Below are positions 16,941 through 26,700 of a stretch of 38,632 nucleotides of DNA, in pieces. Every line of letters begins with the position of its first letter. Positions within the stretch are counted from its first letter, which is position 1. Source of the stretch: CAZSMK01 sp964608095 (GTDB lineage: Bacteria; Sumerlaeota; Sumerlaeia; MWCT01; JAGHBZ01). The notes under the pieces were generated by a model, which saw only the letters and a list, made by a program, of their open reading frames with translations, was not told the origin of the DNA and did not search any database. The stretch covers positions 1 to 38,632 of the forward strand of contig CAZSMK010000053.1 in assembly GCA_964608095.1 (NCBI GenBank), in the 5' to 3' direction. The position numbers and the translations under genes are program-made.

Positions 16941-18152
16941 TCAGGCCTGTGATTCGAGGGCTTTGCGGTATGCGGCGAGCAGATGGGGCCGGGAATGTTC
17001 CCAGGAGAGCCGGCTCTTTATCCTGTCCATACCGATTTTCCCCAGTTCCTCCCTGAGCTGAGCATCATCAAGAAGTTGCGCAATCCGGGCGGCATAGTCA
17101 GGGATTTCGTTGGGAGTTGCGTAGAGGGCGGCATCGCCTGCTGAAAAACGCGTCTCCTTTAAATCGAATGCTACCACCGGCTTACCGAATACCATGTACT
17201 CGAGGGTCTTGTTCATTGTAGATATATCGTTAAGAGGATTTTTCGGGTCTGGACTCAGACATACATCCGCAGTTGAAAGATATTTCATCAGAATCTCGTC
17301 CGGGATTCTCCCCGTGAATTTCACTATATCATCCACCTCGAGTTCGTGAGCCAGTTGCTTTAGGTCATCGAGCATGATACCCCCGCCCATAAGAACACAG
17401 AAAAAATCGTTACGTTTCAACTCGAACTTGAGATGAGCAACCGCCCGCAACGCATAATCAACGCCGTCTTGGGGACCCATGGTACCGAGATAACATAAAA
17501 GATACTTTTTTCCCTCCTTTAGAGAGGGGTCGGATTGAGTGGGTTTGAGGCGGGTGAGATCAGGACCGGTTCGGACAACAAACACTCTCTCTTCCGGGAA
17601 AGCGCTTCTCTCAAGCGCAATAGCGCTATAGGATTGGTTGGTCGAGATGACTGCATGGGCAGTCTTATAGGACATTCCCTGAAGCCATCGTAGAATCCTG
17701 TAAATCTTGTCCGGCGAAAATTGTTGCTTCTTAGACAGGTATACTTCAGGACATACATCATGCTCATCGAAGATAAAGCGGGAGCCAAGTGGTTTAAAGA
17801 TACGGGCGATAAGCCAGAAGGTATCAGGCGGATTACAGGCATGAATAATGTGGATAGGTCCCTTGAATCGAATCCTGAGGACTTTGATAAAAGTCCTTAA
17901 CCAGCAATACCCAAACTCTAAAAAATAGCTCAAGATGCCGCTTTTCGCTTCATAGACTTTGTAGCGATAGATTTGTATTCCCTCGAGCTCTTCGTAGCCC
18001 TTCTGATACTGCATCATTTTGGGACAGATGACGGACACCTGATATCCCGCCTGTCGAAGGGTGAGCGCCTCGAGCCACACTCTGCGATCAAAAGGTACAG
18101 GGAGGTTCTCAACTATAATGACAACGTGTCTGTTCTCGACATTAGTATTCAT
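16941..18152 (-). CDS. glycosyltransferase family 4 (GT-B) protein
   Basis: 403 residues from the ATG at 18152, which lies five bases after the upstream dehydrogenase stop; longer in-frame starts would lie inside that gene. The N-terminal Rossmann domain carries VENLPVPFDRRVWLEALTLRQ, typical of GT4 enzymes in exopolysaccharide clusters, then FIFDEHDVCPE. The C-terminal donor-binding domain contains YLGTMGPQDGVDYAL, VKFTGRIP, LSPDPKNPLNDISTMNKTLEYM (with the conserved acidic ExxE-type region) and GKPVVAFDL. It should transfer a sugar from a nucleotide donor to a lipid-linked or growing polysaccharide. Likely third gene of the operon with heparinase-like and sugar-dehydrogenase genes. Confidence 0.93.
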   Translation of the reverse strand: MNTNVENRHVVIIVENLPVPFDRRVWLEALTLRQAGYQVSVICPKMMQYQKGYEELEGIQIYRYKVYEAKSGILSYFLEFGYCWLRTFIKVLRIRFKGPIHIIHACNPPDTFWLIARIFKPLGSRFIFDEHDVCPEVYLSKKQQFSPDKIYRILRWLQGMSYKTAHAVISTNQSYSAIALERSAFPEERVFVVRTGPDLTRLKPTQSDPSLKEGKKYLLCYLGTMGPQDGVDYALRAVAHLKFELKRNDFFCVLMGGGIMLDDLKQLAHELEVDDIVKFTGRIPDEILMKYLSTADVCLSPDPKNPLNDISTMNKTLEYMVFGKPVVAFDLKETRFSAGDAALYATPNEIPDYAARIAQLLDDAQLREELGKIGMDRIKSRLSWEHSRPHLLAAYRKALESQA

Positions 18153-18156
18153 CACG

Positions 18157-19473
18157 CTACCAGCAGACTCCCTCGTACACAGCAGGTATTTCGTCAGGCG
18201 AATCAATAATGCGTACAAGATCAACGACAATCTGATCCGGAGATGTCTTCGAAAGTATCTTTTTAAAAGCGGGGTTTTTATTGCCGACCACGATGACCTC
18301 GGCATGCTGGAGCAGGTCATCGAGATCCGACGTCATGAGATCGGCGATATGAGGAATCTCACGCTCGATATACTCGCGATTCGCTCCGATAAGGCGCGCA
18401 AGCATCACGTTCTCGTCATACACCTTGACCTGGTATCCTTTCCCTATAAGACGTTCCGTCAAGATAACGAGGGGGCTTTCTCGAAGGTCATCCGTGCCTG
18501 CTTTGAAACTCAATCCGAGCATGCCGATGCGTTTCTTGCCGTAGCCCTCTATAATGTGGAATCCTCTCTTGATCTGCTGCTCGTTGCTTTTGAGTATTGA
18601 TTCTAAAAGAGGTAGTTCAAGGAACCTTGTGTGCGCCGTGTTGAGCAACGCCCGAAGATCCTTGGTCAGGCAAGAGCCGCCGAACGCAAACCCCGGTTTG
18701 AGATAATAATTCCCGAGGTTCAAAACCTTATCCATGCAAAAAATCTCCATAACGCGATGACTGTCAATACCGAGCTCCTTGCAGTAGTTGCCGATTTCAT
18801 TGGCGAAACATATCTTCAACCCGTGAAAGGTGTTATTTGCATACTTTATCATTGCCGCGGTTTTGATATCGGTTTCGATAAGGGGCGCTTTAATACCTGA
18901 GAAAAGGACTTTGACTTGTTGCGCACTTTTTTGATCAGCGGCACCGATAAGCGTCATAGGCGGCTGATAAAAATCACGAACTGCAGTGCCTTCACGTAAA
19001 AATTCAGGAATAATACACACACCAAATTCCTTGCCGCTTCTTTTCCCTGAACTCTCCTCCAGAATCGGTATCAAGGTATTCTCTATCGTGCCCGGAATCA
19101 TGGTACTTCGATATGCAACAACGTGAAAACCGTTTTTCGCCTTAAGAGCGGCGCCAATTTGCTCGCTTACTCGTTCAAGGTAACTGGTTTCTATTCCACC
19201 CAAGCTGTTGGAAGGCGTGCCGACACAGATGAGAGATACATCAGAGTAGTTAACCGCCTCGATGACATCGGTTGTTGCACGTAACTTATTTTTCTCCACT
19301 GCACGTTCGAGAATATCGTCGAGTTCCGGTTCTACGATGGGGCTTTTTCCTTTACCGAAGAGATCGACCTTTTCCGGCTTAACATCAACACCGATAACGT
19401 CGTGCCCCATTTCGGCGAAACACGCTGCACTTATACACCCTACGTAGCCTAACCCAAACACACTTATTTTCAT
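18157..19473 (-). CDS. nucleotide-sugar 6-dehydrogenase, AlgD-like (GDP-mannose/UDP-glucose)
   Basis: Oxidises C6 of a nucleotide sugar to the uronate with two NAD+. 438 residues from the ATG at 19473, preceded by GAGGAG; the ATG at 19485 overlaps that site. NAD-binding MKISVFGLGYVG; the catalytic cysteine C268 in GFAFGGSCLTKD, at the position I recall for AlgD; C-terminal GLSFKAGTDDLRESPLV and final EGVCW. The KGKSPIVEPELDD, AGTDDLRESPL and EYIEREIPH segments and the length look closer to GDP-mannose 6-dehydrogenase than to UDP-glucose 6-dehydrogenase, so the product may be GDP-mannuronate; substrate assignment is inference. It lies 18 bases after the heparinase-like gene and five bases before the glycosyltransferase. 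Confidence 0.92.
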   Translation of the reverse strand: MKISVFGLGYVGCISAACFAEMGHDVIGVDVKPEKVDLFGKGKSPIVEPELDDILERAVEKNKLRATTDVIEAVNYSDVSLICVGTPSNSLGGIETSYLERVSEQIGAALKAKNGFHVVAYRSTMIPGTIENTLIPILEESSGKRSGKEFGVCIIPEFLREGTAVRDFYQPPMTLIGAADQKSAQQVKVLFSGIKAPLIETDIKTAAMIKYANNTFHGLKICFANEIGNYCKELGIDSHRVMEIFCMDKVLNLGNYYLKPGFAFGGSCLTKDLRALLNTAHTRFLELPLLESILKSNEQQIKRGFHIIEGYGKKRIGMLGLSFKAGTDDLRESPLVILTERLIGKGYQVKVYDENVMLARLIGANREYIEREIPHIADLMTSDLDDLLQHAEVIVVGNKNPAFKKILSKTSPDQIVVDLVRIIDSPDEIPAVYEGVCW

Positions 19474-19491
19474 TATTCTCCTCATATAGTA

Positions 19492-21570
19492 TCAGCTAAA
19501 TACCCTGTGTAACGCATCTTCAGGGTTGTTTGCAAATGAAATCAAGGTTCGCAATTCTGTATCGGGATTGAACTTGCCGGCGGCGGCAATCGTCCACGTA
19601 GGCGCCTTTATTCCGAGGTGGCGCGAATACCATCCAAGAATTCGGGGGTCTTCTTCGCCTTTGTGAAGCGAGACGTCCATTTCATGTGGCAACCTGAGCA
19701 CAACATAGATTCCTCTTCGTTTTATGATGACGACATTTCCATTGCCCGATTCGGCTTCCCCAGCGGGAACAAGATGAAAATGCAATGTTATATCTACGGG
19801 TGAGGGAGATTCCAATTTGTCAACTATGACGAATATCTGCTTCGTCTTATCCCACGTAATAGAACGGATATGTTCGACAGGGGGTTTCAAGCGCACATAA
19901 CCGTCGTGAACGCCTTTAACGAAGAGCGTCGAGGAATTGCAGTGCGAGTCAACTGTTCGGGCATTGGCTTTTTCCGTCCAGAGAAATGCACCTCCCATGA
20001 CAGACTGATCCCGCCCGTTTACTGTTATCGTGTTATGTGCACGCGTAGACCGGAAATAATCACGCCATCTTCTGTTGGTATGATACGCATAAGTACCCGG
20101 ATCGGTCAAAATTTCTTCGCCGTTGACGGAAAGAATACAGGCGAGTGCGTCGGCATGACCATGAGCGGCAATAGAAAGATAGCCGAGCGGGGCGCAATCG
20201 AAAATCAATTTACCGCGAATACCCTGTTCGTTTTTGACATCGAAGATATGATAACCGCCCGAGTCGAAAGAAATCAGCCGGTCGTCGCTAAGATGTTCTT
20301 GCCGGGAAATCGACGAGAATGTCTCTTTAGCTTCACGCCCCCCGAGCAACCAGTAGGATTGTTCGTCAAGTTCGCCGTCGTGTACTTTCAGCGTGCTGTC
20401 CTTGAAGATAGCCGCGCCGGTGTTGAGAAGAGAGAGATAACGATTGTAGCGTGACGAGTCGAGCTCGAGAACGCGCGCGTTATCACTATCGCCGATCTGG
20501 GGGACGACGCCGGTCTCATGAGAAATTACGGATGCAAGAAAGTGCATCATCGCGTGCAACCGGCGCTCATACTCTTCCGAAAAAACCCGGTTGGCTTTTT
20601 TCCCTGTCAAATAAGCCAGGACGAATAGTTCCAGACTGAAACAATGGTAGTCTATCGCCTGTTCCTTGTTGACGCCGTCTGGACTGATTTGCAAACGAAT
20701 TTCTCGTTCGAGAATTTTCCGCGACCACTCGTTCCAGTGTTGCGCATCCGGAAAGAAGGAAAACAATGATGAAGCGATAAATAAGCCCGCTGCTTCTCCC
20801 ACAAGATGATTGTTTGCCGATGAATAAGCCGAATAGTTATGGCGGATGAAATGGCAATGCCGGTAAATAGAACTCAGAAAAGTCCTGGCATAATCATGTT
20901 CAATAGGCGTTCGGGCGTCAAGCAGAAACCAGACCCAACACCAATTGATAAGGCGAAGTGCAACTTCAAGCGCACTTGTCCAGTTTATGCCTATCAGATA
21001 AGGATTCGATGAAATCCAGTCCATTATCTGCTCGAGCACCTCGTCGCGATATCGTTGATCGCCTGTCAGATAAAATGCTTTTGCCGTCGGTACAAGGTGT
21101 ATATGCCGATTGAGCTCCCATACATATTTCACATCGCCGTATTTTGTGGCGTCGCGATAGTTGATATCCTTACCGAATTTAAGATCAAACCGCATATCCG
21201 AGGCATAATCTTTATGCCAATCGATGGTGTTGCCCATAATGAGGGGGCGGGCTGTGCCCTCCTCCTCGTCATGACCGAAAAAAAAGTATTGGTGTTGCAT
21301 TATTTTTTCGGTTCGCTCGAGAGTTGCATCGAGTGTTCCGGCAAGATCGGCTTCTATCATGTCTCGCTCCTTCAGGTTAATGAAAAAAGTCGAGAAATCG
21401 GTATCCTGCGGCTCGATAGTACTATGCGCTGCAGAAAGTAAATTGAGTTTCAGAAGAATCCTTTCGTACAGGGCGCTGAGTACACGATAAGGACGAAAAA
21501 GGAAAAGTTCACCCGACGGCATACGGCTCAAACGTTTTATATACCATCCTATTTTACCTTTATTCCTCAT
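19492..21570 (-). CDS. heparinase II/III-family polysaccharide lyase-like protein
   Basis: 692 residues from the ATG at 21570 (a TTG at 21603 is possible; neither has a clear ribosome-binding site). The N-terminal segment IGWYIKRLSRMPSGEL is typical of heparinase II/III-like proteins in capsule and exopolysaccharide loci. An alpha/alpha-toroid follows (about 130-370; WTSALEVALRLINWCWVWFLLDA, NNHLVGEAAGLFIAS, YHCFSLELFVLAYL), then the C-terminal beta-sheet domain with GHADALACILSVNGEEILTD and FRSTRAHNTITVNG. No signal peptide is evident. With a GDP-mannose-type dehydrogenase next door, a polymannuronate-like target is plausible. First gene of the operon. Confidence 0.92.
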   Translation of the reverse strand: MRNKGKIGWYIKRLSRMPSGELFLFRPYRVLSALYERILLKLNLLSAAHSTIEPQDTDFSTFFINLKERDMIEADLAGTLDATLERTEKIMQHQYFFFGHDEEEGTARPLIMGNTIDWHKDYASDMRFDLKFGKDINYRDATKYGDVKYVWELNRHIHLVPTAKAFYLTGDQRYRDEVLEQIMDWISSNPYLIGINWTSALEVALRLINWCWVWFLLDARTPIEHDYARTFLSSIYRHCHFIRHNYSAYSSANNHLVGEAAGLFIASSLFSFFPDAQHWNEWSRKILEREIRLQISPDGVNKEQAIDYHCFSLELFVLAYLTGKKANRVFSEEYERRLHAMMHFLASVISHETGVVPQIGDSDNARVLELDSSRYNRYLSLLNTGAAIFKDSTLKVHDGELDEQSYWLLGGREAKETFSSISRQEHLSDDRLISFDSGGYHIFDVKNEQGIRGKLIFDCAPLGYLSIAAHGHADALACILSVNGEEILTDPGTYAYHTNRRWRDYFRSTRAHNTITVNGRDQSVMGGAFLWTEKANARTVDSHCNSSTLFVKGVHDGYVRLKPPVEHIRSITWDKTKQIFVIVDKLESPSPVDITLHFHLVPAGEAESGNGNVVIIKRRGIYVVLRLPHEMDVSLHKGEEDPRILGWYSRHLGIKAPTWTIAAAGKFNPDTELRTLISFANNPEDALHRVFS

Positions 21571-21780
21571 GTTCGAACAGAAACAAGTCTTGTTCAATCG
21601 CAACCGGATGTCAAGACAACGTAGGATGAGGGTGTTTTCATCTTCTTTAATCAGATACGTTCCCTTGTGGTCCTGGTTTACCCTGAGCGGGTATCACACG
21701 GAAATGTCGAACCAACTATTTTAAAGCCCGCACAGGTACTGTATATCAAGCCGGAGTATCTCGCCCTGGGTAACATATAG

Positions 21781-22297
21781 AGAGGGCTAAGGACAAGCGA
21801 CGGCGAGGTCGCGCATGACTCCGGGAACGAATACGAGTGCGACTTCGAGGGCGAGTGCGCCGCGACGCGATGCGTCGCAACCGGAGTTTCTACAGAAACT
21901 CCAGAGAAAAAAACGAGTTTACGCATGGCGGATTTTGCTGCGTTTGCGCTCACCTTTGCCCGAAGCCGCGACATCGAACTCAAGGGACACCGAATCCTTA
22001 ACGACCTCACCCGCGAACAATCCACATTCACGCTCGAAGGCGATCCCCTCTTCGAGCTGCTCACCGAATGGTTGAAGAACCCCGCCAACCGCGGCAAGAC
22101 CATCGCCACCGGCGACCTTTGTCAGGAACTCACCGCGCTTGCTGAACAGAACAACCTCCACTTCCCCTACGCGCACAAACCCCCAGTCCTTGGTAGAAGG
22201 CTTAAAAAACTTGAAATCTAACCTCGAAGAATTCTTTGATATCAAGGAACGTATTAACCTCGAGTTGTATCTCAATAAACTAAGTGTCCTTTTTTGA
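21781..22297 (+). pseudogene. C-terminal remnant of a phage/plasmid-type primase-helicase, frameshifted
   Basis: An open frame without a plausible start runs from 21781. From about 21910 it reads TSLRMADFAAFALTFARS, DPLFELLTEWL and KPPVLGRRLKKL, the C-terminal layout of mobile-element primase/ATPase proteins, then stops at 22221. Dropping one A from the A6 run at 22204-22209 lets the frame continue as LGRRLKNLKSNLEEFFDIK to a TGA at 22295, which reads like the natural end of the protein. The upstream part (21820-21905) is a low-complexity Glu/Cys/Thr stretch unlike the family. This is a decayed piece of a mobile element next to the restriction island; family assignment is by eye. Confidence 0.6.
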
Positions 22298-22361
22298 AGA
22301 TTGTAATCGGCTAATGATGTTGTAAGATTTTTGTTTCTGAGTGTATCAAACAGGATTTATA

Positions 22362-22823
22362 TCAAAGTGACCTCTCTTCTACGTTATTATTTAATTTTGG
22401 TCCAGGCATAATAAGGTTTATGGAACTCATTAGAGCGGAAACAACTGCTTCATCAGGCGCTTCAGGAAATTTATGACCGAGCCCAAACGCTCCGTCAAAT
22501 ATCGAAGAAGAAGTATTTGTCATGAAATTTCTGAAGTCTTCATCTTTCCAAAATTTTTGATACTTTTCATTATTCTTTAAAAATTTTTGGATCTCTTCGT
22601 ATTTCTTGACCTCATCATAATTACTAAAATGACAAAGTTTTTGCTCATATTCCGACCACGCCTCGGGATTTCTATCCAAAAAAGAATAAAAGGCCTCGTA
22701 TTTCATTCTAATAACAAATAGTTTGGCTAAATAGAATCCTTGTTCTTCGGGTTGAAGTGACTCTAACGTTTTTTTACTCAGTTTGTCCGCTTCTTCAGGA
22801 ATAAAGATTTTTTTTTTCAACAA
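22362..22823 (-). CDS. C-terminal part of the KAP NTPase gene, separated by a frameshift
   Basis: The frame opens at a TTG next to a ten-base A run (T run 22808-22817 on the plus strand) and overlaps the end of the upstream frame. Removing one A joins the two (SKIVEKK continuing as IFIPEEADKLSKK), giving a protein of about 460 residues, more normal for KAP NTPases than the 311-residue front part. The segment is helical and charged (EQGFYLAKLFVIRMKYEAFY, EAWSEYEQKL), as in the helical tails of this family, and has no start signal of its own. Sequencing error, real mutation or ribosomal slippage on the A run are all possible. Confidence 0.7.
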   Translation of the reverse strand: MLKKKIFIPEEADKLSKKTLESLQPEEQGFYLAKLFVIRMKYEAFYSFLDRNPEAWSEYEQKLCHFSNYDEVKKYEEIQKFLKNNEKYQKFWKDEDFRNFMTNTSSSIFDGAFGLGHKFPEAPDEAVVSALMSSINLIMPGPKLNNNVEERSL

Positions 22824-23730
22824 TCTTGCTCGACAGATAAAAACAATTTATAAAACGTTTCGTATTTCTTGGGTTTCCTTTTAAACCGATTTGCACTATC
22901 CTCCATATCTCGTCGGTATATTCCGCTGTCATTTCATTCTGTAATTCCTTTCTTAGATTTTTAAACCGCACAGGCGGTAGGAAAAAGGGCACCTGGATTA
23001 TTTTATCAAGATAATCTCTTCCTGACATTTCGATCAAATCACCATATCTCTGCTTGATGCCTAATTCTACAATTTGTCGATCCATACCAAGAATGAAAAC
23101 GCATTGAGCATTTCCTAAAAAAAGCTTAAGAGATTCCAAGACTGTAATAGCATTTTCTGGAATACACCTATCAAGATCATCCACAAACACTAATAGTTTT
23201 CCCTGATTGCCTAAATATTCTTTTATTATTTTTGGGAAATCTTCTTCGAAATGATTTATATGTCTGTGGTACATGGTATCCTGTTCGAATAATTTATTTT
23301 TTGCACCTTCAATAGTTCCATCTGATATTAAACCACTTGTTGCTGAAGAAACTACCTTTTTAAAAATGACCCAGGTACATTCTTTACCCAATTTACTGAT
23401 CAACTTAGCCAATTTTCGATTTCTTTTTGCCTTATCATCCTCAAGAATACTCAATAAAATTGTTTGGATTAAAGCATGCCACAATTCTTCCTTATTATCA
23501 TATTTCCATGGATTAAACCACACGCTTCTTAAATCCGATCTGTCTTTTAAAATATCATGGATCATCCACATCATACTTGTTTTTCCTGTTCCCCACTCCC
23601 CAAAGATACCAATAACAAAAGGAAGTTTTTCCGTTTCAATAATTATATTGGCGAGAATCTGTGCATAATCCTTGAAATCAAATCTATCTTCCGATATGGA
23701 ACGAATAGGATTGTCGGTTAATATTTGCAT
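22795..23730 (-). CDS. KAP-family P-loop NTPase (front part; frame broken)
   Basis: KAP NTPases are STAND-related ATPases, often membrane-associated and frequent in defence islands. From the ATG at 23730 the visible part has 311 residues: Walker A GEWGTGKTS (44-52), WFNPWKYDNKEELWHALI (71-88), an insert with a weakly hydrophobic stretch (118-135), Walker B LLVFVDDLDR (179-188), sensor region VFILGMDRQI (211-220) and GNPRNTKRFIN (286-295), all typical. I prefer 23730 because the longer start at 23862 would overlap the end of res by about 90 bases; the gap is then 43 bases. Frame is lost at the A run near 22808-22817. Codon use is AT-rich compared with the genes to its left. It is probably co-transcribed with res. 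Confidence 0.88.
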   Translation of the reverse strand: MQILTDNPIRSISEDRFDFKDYAQILANIIIETEKLPFVIGIFGEWGTGKTSMMWMIHDILKDRSDLRSVWFNPWKYDNKEELWHALIQTILLSILEDDKAKRNRKLAKLISKLGKECTWVIFKKVVSSATSGLISDGTIEGAKNKLFEQDTMYHRHINHFEEDFPKIIKEYLGNQGKLLVFVDDLDRCIPENAITVLESLKLFLGNAQCVFILGMDRQIVELGIKQRYGDLIEMSGRDYLDKIIQVPFFLPPVRFKNLRKELQNEMTAEYTDEIWRIVQIGLKGNPRNTKRFINCFYLSSKIVEKKNLYS

Positions 23731-23773
23731 AGGTGATACCCTTTTTAAGCCAAAGTCGTTAATCACTTTACTA

Positions 23774-26700
23774 TCAAACCACGAGCAGTTTTCTGACGTA
23801 ATCTCCCCCACAATGTCGAACAGGATATTTTCGTTCAATATCATCCCAACACATGTCACCACTGTCCTTTATCTGTTCGAGCGGCGTAGCGCTCAATATG
23901 AAACCATCAAGGGATATTTTCTTTTGTTCGAAATCGCGTCTGGAAGAGAACTCTTTCAATTTTTCAAGGGCTGAGAATTTATCAGCGCTTCCGCTTAAAC
24001 CATCGTGATGTAAACCATGAGGATCAAGAAATCGGATATGAATACGATCTGTCTTCGAATTCTTGAACCATATAATAAAATCGGGATAAAAACCGCTCTG
24101 AGCGAAAAGCCCTACACCCGATTTTGGCAAGTTGCGGAGAATATAGATTACGTAGTCCTTGAAAGGTTCGACGGAATTATTATCCCGCCAGAATTTACGA
24201 ATGTCATCGAGCACTTTTCTTTCATCTTTGTTGAGCGCCGGAGGGCTTATGGACACAGCCTGGTTCCAAGCACTGCCCCCGCTTATGAGTACTGGATTGA
24301 ACAAATGGTTTTGAATATGAAGGCGTGGAAGTGGCTCATTGGTTTGTTCCTGTTGCAGAATGTATTCTAATTCGCTAACCGGCCTCTTGAGCATTTCCTC
24401 AACCTCACGCAAAAACCGCGATTTCTTTATTTTTACTTTATAATGTGTCGTTATCTGTTCATCTTTGTTGAGATAGCCGGGCTCTGAGTTCTCAAATTCG
24501 GCTTCTCGTTCTTTTCTTCTAACGTACCTGTCCAGATACATCTTTATCGCATGAGTGGCTGCTTCCTGGATGTGTTCGGGACTCTTAACGTCATCTCCAT
24601 AGAGTCGAACCTTACATCGATTTCTTATAATATCTTTAACTGCATCGAATGCTATAAAGAGATTGTTGTATCCCCGGATTTGCTTATATAACAATAGTTC
24701 CTGGTAAATCTCGTGGATATTAAGGATATTAAAATACTGCTCGTTATCAAAGGATTGTTCACAGGAAGTTCCTTCTTCACCAATGCCGTAGATGGCTTTT
24801 CTATCCTCTCCCACATAAGTCATAATTCGTGGCGTAGCATCATACACAACAGGCGGGTTATCCGTAGAGAGTCTCCACGTAAGCCTTTTCAGATTGAATC
24901 CCCGTTTCTTTTTCGGTATGGGAAGATTTTGTCCGGGCCATGGTTCGTGAAGTTTCACCGGAATAGTGAAATCCCTGCCGATATCTTCCTTCTCAAGCAT
25001 GTTCCGGAAAGTACCGATATAATCAGCGTTCCACCCGAAGATATACAGTGTTTCAAGTCGGAAATTACGGTTTATATCATCCCGACTGGCGTCTTCAAGG
25101 GCTTCCGTTCGTTTTAGGGTCATGTCTTTCCCTTTTAGTCTTACCCCTCGACCGAAAAGCTGTATTACTTGAGAGCCTTCACCTTTTCCGACATTTAGCA
25201 ATCCCATTGATGAAACTCGCCAGCTTGACCAACCCTCAATAAATTTTTTTGCTCCGATAAGAATGTTTATTTGAGAATCGGGTTGATTGACCTCATCGAA
25301 TTGTGAGCCGGCTATTCGGTCCTCGAGCACATTAATACCGAGATGGTCATTAAGGTATCGCTTGAAGCTTGAAGCATCACCGATATTAATAATGCCGAAA
25401 TAGGGTTGAGCGTCGGACCCGCGTGAAGAAAGACGCAGCCCGAACTCGCCTTCGGAGTTCTTTATTTCCCAGATCTCGAGCGCGCCGCTACCATGGAACA
25501 CATCCTTTAAGATCGAACCGTATACTAAATCAGGTTTCCGGTTGTGAAGTTCATCCACATGGGGAGCGAAAAGATCGTTACCGCTTTCATGGTCTTCAAA
25601 TCCACTATTACCATCCAATATCCGGGAGATGGTTTCTTCTGCCCAATCGGGCTCTTCTATGAAATGACGAAGGAACGCGATGACTTCTGCGACGTCGCTA
25701 CGTCTTTTGTGCCCTCTTGTGTATAATGCGTTCACACTGCTCCCCAGCAATACCCACAAGGGACGGTCTATATTGAACTTCCTGTATTCAATCCAGTTGG
25801 TTTGAAAGAGATTAATCTGGTTATAGAAAGTCAGCAACCCCCCGACCAGAAGTTCATGCGCCCGGATTGCCCGAGCCCTTGAAAGATTAAGCACATTAAA
25901 GTTCTTACCATAGCCGTCTCCGAAAAAGTAGGCATAGGAATAATCGAAGAGGATAGATTTGCCGTATTCTTGAACAAGCGAGAGCTGTGTTTTGCGACTG
26001 GCTGCACCGATAGCCTGTGCGAATGTTGCGCTGTATTCCATCAAGAATCCATTGCGGCTGAGCCGCTGCTGCCGGTTTTTCCACTTGCGCGCCTCACTAC
26101 CTGTCCCTTTGTGTCCTTCATCGACTATGACAAAGTTATTCGCACCGAGATCACCGAGAACCACGCTTACGCCATCTTTAGATGGCTCCTCAGCGAGCTT
26201 GTGAATCTCGATAACCTTGACCTTGACACCGAACATATCGCCGCGCCCTTGAGGATCTTCGATAAAGAGTCCGGCGTTGTGTCCACTTTGCCGTAACTCA
26301 TCGATGTGTTGAGCGGACAAACCTTCGTTTGGAGTGATCAAAAGTACATTGTCGAACAACCGTCGTTTGTCTGCCCGGCTCACCAGGGTGTCCGGGTGAA
26401 GCGCCTTTTTCAAATAATAGAGAACCTGCCAGATATTCACGTGCATGATAAGGGTTTTACCGCTCCCTGTTGCCATGAAAAAAGCAAAGCGCCTAAGATC
26501 ACGGGGAGAAAAATCGCTAAATCCCCCAAGATCGGGTTCATCCTCACGTAATCTGTCCAGAAACGAATTTAAATCATCGACAAGTATCTGAGGCGAGTTT
26601 GTCAACCTATCGAGAAAAATCTCCGTAAACAGCAGGGCAAGATATTGGAAATATCGAAAACCGCTGAACTCGGTTCGGGCATGGACTAAGCGTCGTTCAT

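Noticed and set aside
18061..18600. 179-residue plus-strand open frame
   Set aside because: Antisense to the GT4 and dehydrogenase genes, no recognisable motifs or start signal.
19870..20454. 194-residue plus-strand open frame
   Set aside because: Antisense to the heparinase-like gene; composition reflects the opposite strand.
21815..22275. other overlapping open frames on both strands around the primase remnant
   Set aside because: Only the frame ending at 22221/22297 resembles a known protein; the others are shadows.
23731..23862. longer start for the KAP NTPase at 23862
   Set aside because: It would overlap the end of res by about 90 bases; the ATG at 23730 leaves a normal gap and retains the complete NTPase domain.
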